Source: Antennarius striatus (lineage: Eukaryota > Chordata > Actinopteri > Lophiiformes > Antennariidae). Taken from it: a DNA stretch of 64,000 nucleotides. A model generated the notes under the pieces. It worked only from the letters and a program-made list of their open reading frames with translations. It was not told the DNA's origin and made no database searches. The stretch spans positions 16,701,501 through 16,765,500 of the forward strand of contig NC_090797.1 in assembly GCF_040054535.1 (NCBI RefSeq). The letters run 5' to 3'. Every line of letters starts with the position of its first letter. Within the stretch, counting starts at the first letter, position 1. Positions 56,615 through 64,000 of the stretch are shown in pieces. The position numbers and the translations under genes are program-made.

Positions 56615-59600
56615 ATGGAGATCTCATTTCTAATTGTTGGTTTGCTCATGTTTGATCTGTATTATGGAGATGGTCTCAAACAAAAGGCTAGATTTACTGG
56701 GGGTATTGTTAATGGAACTAACAATCTGGCCTCAACTGTAACATGTAAACCTCAAGGTATCGCTCGCCTGCCAGCATTCTCTATGGATGGAGACTTCATT
56801 ATTGGGGGTGTTTTCGCCATACACCTCTACAAACAGACCTTGAGATATAACTACACCACTGTACCTGAGCCACCGACATGCACAGGGAGGTCTGTCAGGA
56901 GAAGTGATTGTTGAGAGAGTATCAGAGTGTGTTACTGAAATGCTTTTATTTGTGTTACATTTGCTTGTCATTAACTGTGGCTGCCTTAGTTGCAAGATTA
57001 ATGTCTGTTATCACCCATGATATTAAATTGCAAATCTCTTTCTTATGTTACCTGCTTAAATAGTGCATCATCATCATCGTATGCATGTTTGACAATTGAG
57101 TTTCTGTTTCCAGCATTGACTACCGTCAACTGCGCTTCTCACAGGCTATGATCTTTGCCATTGAGGAGATTAACAACAGCACCGAGCTCCTGCCCGGTGT
57201 CAAACTGGGTTATCACATCTATGACTCCTGCTTCTATGTGCCAGTAATAGTGCATGTGGCATTTCAGCTTTCAAATAGCCCGGATCAGGCATTTCACACT
57301 GGTGATAACTGCTCTCAGTCTGGTATGGTGGTGGGAGTTGTGGGTGAATCTGGATCCACACGATCTATGATCATGTCACGTATTATCGGGAGGTTCAACA
57401 TTCCTCAAGTAACCTTTGAATTCCTGACAAACTGTCTTTAATAGAAATGATTACTGATTCATGTGCCTGCCATGTTCAATAATCACATTTATGTTTTCAC
57501 TTAGGTGAGTTATTTTGCCACTTGTGCATGTCTGTCTGATAAGATGCAGTACCCTAATTTCTTCAGAACCATACCAAGTGACCAGTTCCAGGCTGATGCA
57601 CTGGCCAAGCTTGTAAAACATTTTGGCTGGACTTGGATAGGTGCAGTCCGGTCAGATACAGACTATGGCAACAATGGTATGGCATCTTTCCTGCTCACGG
57701 CACAGAAGGAGGGAATCTGTGTGGAATACTCTGTGTCTTTCCATCCGAGAAACCCACGCAGCAAGATCCAGAGAATAGCTGATGTTATCCGGAGGTGTCC
57801 ATATCACTGATTGTGTCAAAGTGTGACAATGTGTGTCACTTGTTATAATACATGTGAATGTCTTCCACAGATCAACAGCTCACGTTGTTGTGGCATTTAT
57901 TGCCTCTTTCGAACTGGAACTCCTTATGGATGAGCTGTCACGTGAGGCTTCTCCACCCCGACAATGGGTAGGAACTGAGGCTTGGGTCACCAACCGAGAG
58001 ATGCTGAAGTACAGACTCTGTGCAGGAGCTATTGGATTTGGCATTGAGCAATCCGTCATCCCCGGATTAAGAGACTTCCTGCTGGATCTCTCTGCCACAA
58101 AAGTGGCCTCTTCCCCAGTGCTCACTGAGTTCTGGGAGATTGTATTCAACTGCAGGCTGGGGACATGTGAGAGAGCTGTTTCTGTTGTTGTAAAAAGTCC
58201 ACCAGTAATTAAGAAGTAAAACCCACTTTTCTGTAGATTAATTTGTGGATTTTGTTTTGTATGAAATTATGTCTGGTAAAATATTTTGACCTTTTTTTGT
58301 TATTTATATTATGATATATAATATATGGTTTTTCTGTAGAGCTAAAAACGTTCTGTCCAGTTACTGCCACAGGTGAGAGAATGTGTGATGGAACTGAAGA
58401 CAAGCAGACTCTCCAGAACCCATACACCGACACATCTCAACTTCGAATCACTAACATGGTCTATAAGGCAGTTTATGCATTAGCACATGCCCTTCATAAC
58501 ACATTGTGCCCGGACACAAATTCATCAACTCACTGCGACAAATACAACAAGTTATCAACAAAGGAGGTTTGTTAAAATTATAAAAAAGCAGAAAAACACA
58601 TTCCAATTGTAAAACTATAGTATATATAATACATACATTCAATTCATTTTCTAATACTTAACTTCATAGGTCCTTAATCACTTGAAGAAAGTGAAGTTTA
58701 ACCTTAACGGTTATGGCGTGTCATTTGATGCAAATGGGGATCCCGTGGCCAAATATGAGCTGGTCAATTGGCAGAAAAGTCACACGGGCAGCATTGACAT
58801 TGTGACAGTGGGACATTATGATGGGTCATTGCCAGCGGGTCAGGAGTTCAAAATTAATACGAACCTCATGTTCATGGAGGGTGCCACAAAAGTAAGGAGT
58901 TTTAAGCATATTCAAACGATGTTTTGAAGGTCTCAGAGATGTAATTTTCCACTGTCAGAAGTTTATACTGACTGTGAAGAGAACCATTCCCAATGTTATT
59001 GCAAATATTTTTGTCCTTTAGTACATTTTATTTTCATCTTACTCTTGGAAGATATGTTTAAGAATAGAAAAATCTGTTCATTTGATCCCTCTATAGTTAC
59101 GTTGCATTACTTTCAAATACTATAGACCTTTATAACTAGTACAAAGAATTACAAATATTACGATACAAGACTATTACAAGATAAATTTTGACAAATAGTT
59201 TGTAATTGTAATTTTTATTATTTGTTAAATAATTACTGATTGTAATAAAATATTGAATCTTCTTGACTTTGCATTCATGTACCAGGTTCCGAAGTCAGTG
59301 TGTAGTGACAGATGTCACCCAGGAACCCGTAAAGTGCTTCAAAAAGGAAAACCCATCTGCTGCTATGATTGTGTGCGATGTCCTGATGGAGAGATTAGCA
59401 ATTCTACAGGTGATTTAGTTTCTATTTCATAAATGCTACATGACATACAGTATATGACTACTAATTTCCATTTGTAATTTATTGTTTTGTTTTTTAGATT
59501 CTCTTGATTGTACCCCTTGCTCTCATGAATTCTGGCCTAATGCAGAGAGCTACACCTGTCTACCCAAGCCTATTGAATTTCTTTCCTACGATGAGGTCCT

Positions 59601-60411
59601 AGGAATCATTCTGGCAGCGTTCTCCGTTGGTGGTGCCTGTCTCAGCATCATGACTGCAGTTCTGTTCTATCAACATAGAACATCCCCGATTGTCAAGGCC
59701 AACAACTCTGAGCTGAGCTTCCTGCTGCTCTTCTCTCTGACTCTGTGTTTCCTGAGTTCATTAACTTTCATTGGAGCACCCTCTGACTGGTCCTGCATGC
59801 TGCGACACACAGCCTTTGCAATCACCTTTGTCCTTTGCATGTCTTGTATTTTAGGCAAAACAATTGTAGTATTAATGGCCTTCAAGGCCACCCTCCCAGG
59901 CAGTAATGTCATGAAATGGTTTGGTCCGCTGCAGCAAAGAATAACTGTAGCCTGCATAACATTTATACAGGCATTAATATGTACCATTTGGTTGGTTGTT
60001 AGCCCCCCATTTCCAATCAAGAACTTAACTGTATATAAGAAAATAATCATTCTGGAATGTGCTTTAGGCTCAGCCGTTGGGTTCTGGGGTGTACTCGGGT
60101 ACATTGGGTTACTCGCTGTCTTTTGCTTAGTGCTTGCTATTCTAGCTCGGAAACTGCCTGATAGTTTTAATGAAGCCAAGCTCATCACCTTCAGCATGTT
60201 GATATTCTGTGCAGTCTGGATCACCTTTATCCCAGCGTATGTCAGCTCTCCTGGGAAATTTACTGTGGCTGTAGAGATATTTGCCATTCTGGCCTCCAGT
60301 TTCGGATTAATATTCTGTATATTTGCTCCAAAGTGTTTCATCATATTATTTAAACCGGACAAAAACACAAAGAAACAGTTTTTCAACAAAAATAAATCCC
60401 AACACATCTAA
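56615..60411 (+). CDS. Vomeronasal type-2 receptor (OlfC family), gene B, 8 exons, 869 aa
   Basis: Paralogue of gene A with identical exon phases and lengths: 56615-56889, 57114-57408, 57505-57794, 57871-58166, 58373-58566, 58670-58891, 59286-59409, 59498-60411. The joined frame is open. I use the ATG at 56615 ([11 protein letters not shown], signal peptide), matching gene A, not the upstream in-frame ATG at 56534. Features: Venus-flytrap domain with GESGSTRS and [13 protein letters not shown], cysteine-rich exon of 124 nt identical in protein to gene A, seven-helix exon ending [13 protein letters not shown]. About 20 of 23 differences from gene A fall in the extracellular part. Both extra introns are present. 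Likely expressed in single olfactory neurons, coupled to Gi/Go-type signalling as the family is; regulation is not visible in sequence. Confidence 0.93.
58167..58372 (+). other. Extra intron 2 in V2R gene B (206 bp), bounded by GTGAGAGA repeats
   Basis: Left ACAT|GTGAGAGA and right ACAG|GTGAGAGA give an 11-of-12 direct repeat. This is cleaner than in gene A, where the eighth base of the left copy has changed. Confidence 0.8.
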
Positions 60412-60696
60412 GGGGCCTTTTTGGTCAAAACACATGAATGTAAATTGAATACATACAGTTGTTGTTGTTTTTTTTAATGCACACTTATTTTATCTCATTG
60501 CTGGTGGTTAAGTGTTCGTATTTGTGCAAGAGAGGGAGTGTTGTCTTAAATCTTTATCTATTCTGCTTCGAAAAAACAAGTTTTTTTGTACTTGATCTAG
60601 TAATTGTGTATGGAATGTGTTTCTCTCAATGTGTTGGGAACATAGAGAGTTACACAGTAGGGTCATTCAATCCAAAATGTTTAGCCTTCAGCTAGA

Positions 60697-60702
60697 AATA
60701 AA
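60697..60702 (+). terminator. Poly-A signal candidate, V2R gene B
   Basis: AATAAA 286 bases after the stop, the same place as in gene A. Confidence 0.5.
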
Positions 60703-61543
60703 AAAAGACACCTTCTATCTCAGAGAAGAGGCCCAAACAGACAAACAGTGTTTGGTCTGAGCTAGCAAGCAAGGTCTCTTCCAAGCTGCACAAAACAAAC
60801 TTTCAAAATAAGAGTCGGAAATGGCAAAGTTTTGAGTGACACTATGGGTCATGTTGGAGCACTTTGAAGTGACTCAGGATATGATGGCAAAGTAGTGTTA
60901 AAAATGTATGGTTGTCATCACAACACAGAACAACAATTGCTAATCTGTACATTCTATTGGAAAATCATTTTCTAGGGAGAGAGTAGAAAGTCTGGAAGCT
61001 GACAAGCAAATTTTCAAGTTTACTATCTTGTTATGTAAGGAGCCTGTCAATAATGTAAGTCAAATATGGAAAGCAACAATATGTGATACAATTAAATTTG
61101 AGTGTGATATAACCTCAATATAGTGTAGCTGGTAGGGATGAGCGAGTACACCACTATCTGTATCCGTATCTGTACTCGGAATGGGCGGGGCTTAAACCGG
61201 AAGTGGGTGTGGTTTGACCGGACATGGGTGGGGCTTAAATCGCTACATTATTTTAAGTCTAAAATTGATATGTATTGATCAAAAGTTGCTATATTTATTG
61301 TTGATTTTAAAACTAGTTACAGAACAGCCTCAACATTGACATTCAAATCAATGTTTTTGATCACAAAAGTAACAAAACTATTTACAGAACAAGTTTTTTA
61401 TGGAACTGAGTCAGAACATGAATATTCTTAAGTCTATGAATGAATATTTACAGAACAGCCTCAGAATTGAGATTCAACACTTTTGATCACAATAGTAAAG
61501 GAACTACAATATATATAGAACGAGTAAACACAAAACGCATTAA
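60703..61543. other. Intergenic, AT-rich, MITE-like from about 61135
   Basis: No gene. Conserved with 14226-15061, including the two imperfect copies of about 60 bases (about 61316-61375 and 61449-61506). Confidence 0.45.
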
Positions 61544-62467
61544 ACGGACAGTGACGTTAATTTTAAGTAACATATACAGTATGTTATTCATCATTATGAA
61601 AAATAGAAGAAAAAATACATTTCATATGTGTAGCATCATCTGTTTGGTCAAAAAAGCTTAAAATCTGTGCTTCAGCAGTTTCAGCATTCAGTGGTCACCT
61701 GGGCGTCATACGTCACTGGGGCCAAACAGAGCTTTAGCAGCCATAAGAAACAATGCAATTCTAGATGCGATTAACACCAAAATTATCATGGTTACCTGTG
61801 ATTAACACCAACATTATCATGGTTACCTGTGATTAACACCAAAAGTATCATGGTTACTTGTGATTAACATCAAAAGTATCATGGTTACCTGTGATTAATA
61901 CCAACAGTATCATGGTTACCTGTGATTAACACCAAAAGTATCATGGTTACCTGCGTGGTGAACCCTTGTGTCAACAGTACAGCAAAAAGACGCCACTTTC
62001 AAATAAATTCACTGTGGAATTAACAACTAGAGTTGTTATTAATTCCACACAGTCCAATAGTAATACATGGCAGTTAGCTCAATGCTAACATGATATGGAC
62101 AATACCATTGACGGGCTAGTGCGCTGGCATTTTTAGCGTGATACCTTCCCAGAAGGTATTCTAAAGAACGACAGGTCCTTGTCTTTGCGTCTTTTTGCTG
62201 TTCTGTTGACACAACCGTTCACCTAACAGGTAACCATGATACTTTTGGTGTTGATCACAGGTAACCATGTTACTTTGGACAGGTGTACCTAATAAAGTGG
62301 CCGGTGAGTGTATGTTATTCATCATTATGAAAAATAGAAGAAAAAATACATTTTATATGTGTAGCATCATCTGTTTGGTCAGAAAAGCTTAAAATCTGTG
62401 CCGCAGCAGCTTCAGCATTCAGTGGTCACGTGGGCGTCATACGTCACTGGGGCCAAACACAGCTTAG
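61544..62467. mobile_element. Palindromic 31-bp-repeat element, copy B, contracted and core inverted
   Basis: The left arm (61544-61770) leads to about six 31-bp units (61770-61955), a core (61956-62225) in the opposite orientation to copy A, and only one to two inverted units (62226-62275). Then comes a short foreign piece (62276-62310, containing CCTAATAAAGTGGCCGGTGA) and a second left-arm start in direct orientation (62314-62467), which an LTR element interrupts. Confidence 0.65.
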
Positions 62468-62960
62468 TGTGGTGGAAGGATCTCACCCTGCAGTGGCGCT
62501 TGATTATGACGCGTCTCTCCAATCAGCTGAGATGATCCCATGTTTGTTTACAGTGTGTGTAAATGTGGTATTCATATCAAGCACCTTTATGGTCACAGCT
62601 CAGCAGAACTACTGTGATGGATGGAGCAATATGTATTTATGTTCAGTAGCAGGTTGTTTGGTTGCCTGGTGTTTATTGTTTTCTACATAGTGACATCTGT
62701 ACATTTCTATGTTGGAATGTATCCTATGTTTGAAATAATTGTTGTTAGCTGCAGCAGGCTGAATACAGAATTCTGTTCTTGATGCTGACAGTGTACCTGG
62801 AGCAGCAACAATACCGGAAGGCTCCAGCAAGGGGAGCATAGGCTCGTGGGGCTACACTAAAGGACACCGTTCTTTCTCCCCTCAGTCAATACACTTCCGA
62901 CATGAGAAAGTTTGTCTCCGTTTATGCTTGAACTACTTAATCCCTTTAAGGGCTTTTACA
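62468..62960 (+). repeat. 5' LTR (493 bp)
   Basis: Begins TGTGGTGGAAGG and ends GGGCTTTTACA, immediately before the primer-binding site. The boundary on the left is sharp: palindrome arm sequence stops at CAGCTTAG. Confidence 0.75.
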
Positions 62961-62962
62961 TT

Positions 62963-62980
62963 TGGAGGCACCGCTGGGAT
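62963..62980 (+). promoter_or_regulatory. Primer-binding site, tRNA-Thr type
   Basis: TGGAGGCACCGCTGGGAT is complementary over 18 nt to the 3' end I recall for vertebrate tRNA-Thr(AGT), CCA included. Confidence 0.65.
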
Positions 62981-63198
62981 GAGAGAAGTGAGGCTAGTAT
63001 CCCAAAGGAAGAATCACCCCGTATCAATCATCCCATAAAAGAAACCCAGGTGGCAGAGAGTGCGGCTTCGGTGGTGGTGAACGCCTAGCCAAGGAGAGCT
63101 TGCATCCTGAGGTGCAGTGTGTCTACCAGGGAGCAGCAGAATTCACGGTAAAAGGCAAAACACCATTCCACAGTTCTACTTGTCACTCACCTGCCAAG

Positions 63199-64000
63199 AT
63201 GGAGTTAGAAGTTGAGAATCTTCGGTTTGAGGTCAAGGGAATCCTTTTTCAGTTTACTACAGAGCAGTTAATGGAAATAAGTGATTTTCTTAAAATCTCA
63301 GGAACGAACAGACAAAAGATAATTGGCCAAACTCGTAATGCCCTTGTTTCAAATATCCTTCACCACATCGAACGTGACGAACTGAGTGAACTTGAAGATG
63401 AAGGCATGGCGGAACTGCTGAGCCTTAAAGACAAAATACAGACCCTGCAAGAGGCTAGTAACAATAATACACCAAAAGGGGCAGACGATAATGAAGAGCA
63501 GGAGAAATTAAAAAGAGAGTTGGAGCAGTTAAAACTTATGGTGCAACAGAAGGAGAGTGAAATGCAGGGACTAGCTAACAAGAACATACAGAGCAGAGCT
63601 AACAATGACACTATACAAGTTCACACAGCCTCTGTCCATGCAAATAATTCACCATGGTGGAAAGACTACAAAATTTCAGGGCAGATCGGTGAGCCAGGAC
63701 AAAAGGACAGGCTTACATTCTCCAGCTTAGCCTGCCAGATTGAGAACGGCCTTAGCAAAGGATACCCCGACTCAGAAATAGTGGATGCTGTTATCAGAGC
63801 CATTGTACCTGGCCTGCAGCTGCGAAGTTACCTCGAGGGTAAAAGCAATCTGTCCCTGCCCACCCTACAGAGAATCCTTCGATCACACTATCAGGAAAGG
63901 AGTGCCACCGAGCTGTATAAACAGCTTACCACAGAGGTTCAAGGCAACAAAGAGACTCCACAAAACTTCTTAATAAGAGCAATGGACTTAAGGCAGAAAA
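63199..64000 (+). CDS. Gag-like polyprotein, N-terminal 267 codons, open at window end
   Basis: Structural protein of the LTR element; it would assemble the particle in the cytoplasm. The ATG at 63199 (MELEVENLRFEVKGILFQF) opens a frame with no stop to the window edge. Residues 20-55 look like a small helical SAP-like domain (TTEQLMEISDFLKISG; NALVSNILHHIE). Residues 70-140 are a Glu/Lys-rich coiled coil. From about 150 a capsid-like region begins (WWKDYKISGQIGEPGQKDRL; GYPDSEIVDAVIRAIVPGL). Placement 238 nt after the LTR and primer-binding site supports gag. Whether the element is an ERV or another LTR class cannot be decided without pol. Confidence 0.75.
   Translation, partial: MELEVENLRFEVKGILFQFTTEQLMEISDFLKISGTNRQKIIGQTRNALVSNILHHIERDELSELEDEGMAELLSLKDKIQTLQEASNNNTPKGADDNEEQEKLKRELEQLKLMVQQKESEMQGLANKNIQSRANNDTIQVHTASVHANNSPWWKDYKISGQIGEPGQKDRLTFSSLACQIENGLSKGYPDSEIVDAVIRAIVPGLQLRSYLEGKSNLSLPTLQRILRSHYQERSATELYKQLTTEVQGNKETPQNFLIRAMDLRQK

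Larger units (their letters stand above)
40205..62320 (+). repeat. Segmental duplication, copy B (contains V2R gene B)
   Basis: Counterpart of 1-17217. It contains a private 12.4-kb gypsy insertion (43381-55791). It lacks the Tx1-like LINE and the block corresponding to about 960-3190, and ends in a differently arranged palindromic element. Confidence 0.85.
62468..64000 (+). mobile_element. LTR retroelement with tRNA-Thr primer-binding site, runs off the window
   Basis: 5' LTR 62468-62960 (TGTGGTGG...TTTTACA), a 2-nt gap, primer-binding site 62963-62980, untranslated leader, and an open gag from 63199. It interrupts the second left-arm copy of the palindromic element. Only the 5' end is in view, so the 3' LTR and pol cannot be judged. 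No lesion is seen in the visible part. Confidence 0.8.

Overview
The window looks like a teleost fish chromosome segment. It holds two intact, multi-exon vomeronasal type-2 (V2R/OlfC) chemoreceptor genes in a sea of fish-type transposable elements: RTE, L2, Tx1-like, Rex1-like and Rex6-like LINEs, Ty3/gypsy elements, a retroviral remnant and MITEs. No bacterial-style gene organisation is present and I saw no RNA genes. Family names come from recognised protein motifs, not from database searches.

Layout. A segmental duplication of about 15-17 kb is present twice in the same orientation. Copy A runs from 1 to about 17.2 kb and copy B from about 40.2 kb to 62.3 kb. Each copy has, in order: a GC-rich composite repeat zone, a piggyBac-like MITE end, a telomere-like TTAGGG tract fused to an antisense RTE endonuclease fragment, the V2R gene (A 10134-13934; B 56615-60411), and a large palindromic element whose arms are 31-bp tandem repeats. 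The copies have since gained different insertions. A has a Tx1-like LINE (3692-7544, itself hit by an RTE) and an RTE tail at 15123. B has a 12.4-kb gypsy element (43381-55791, itself hit by an L2 LINE) and an LTR retroelement at 62468 that runs off the window.

Between the copies (17.2-40.2 kb) is a nest of elements: a LINE with several stops (17.6-20.6 kb), an antisense retroviral remnant (20639-33.2 kb) whose 3' LTR was split by a complete gypsy element with TSD ATAG (21053-28866), then a Rex1-like LINE, a Rex6-like restriction-endonuclease LINE abutting a (TA)n tract, a second inverted Rex1-like piece and an RTE piece.

The only likely host protein genes are the two V2Rs. Each is predicted to encode 869 residues from eight exons. 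The usual family plan has six; here the roughly 780-nt third coding exon is cut by two small extra introns, and one of these is bounded by a short direct repeat that supplies the splice site. The other standout is the gypsy LTR at 43.4-44.2 and 54.9-55.8 kb. It carries a GT-AG bounded segment directly downstream of its predicted start site and, in the same LTR, a second copy of the flanking exons already joined, as if a spliced leader had been reverse-transcribed back into the LTR.
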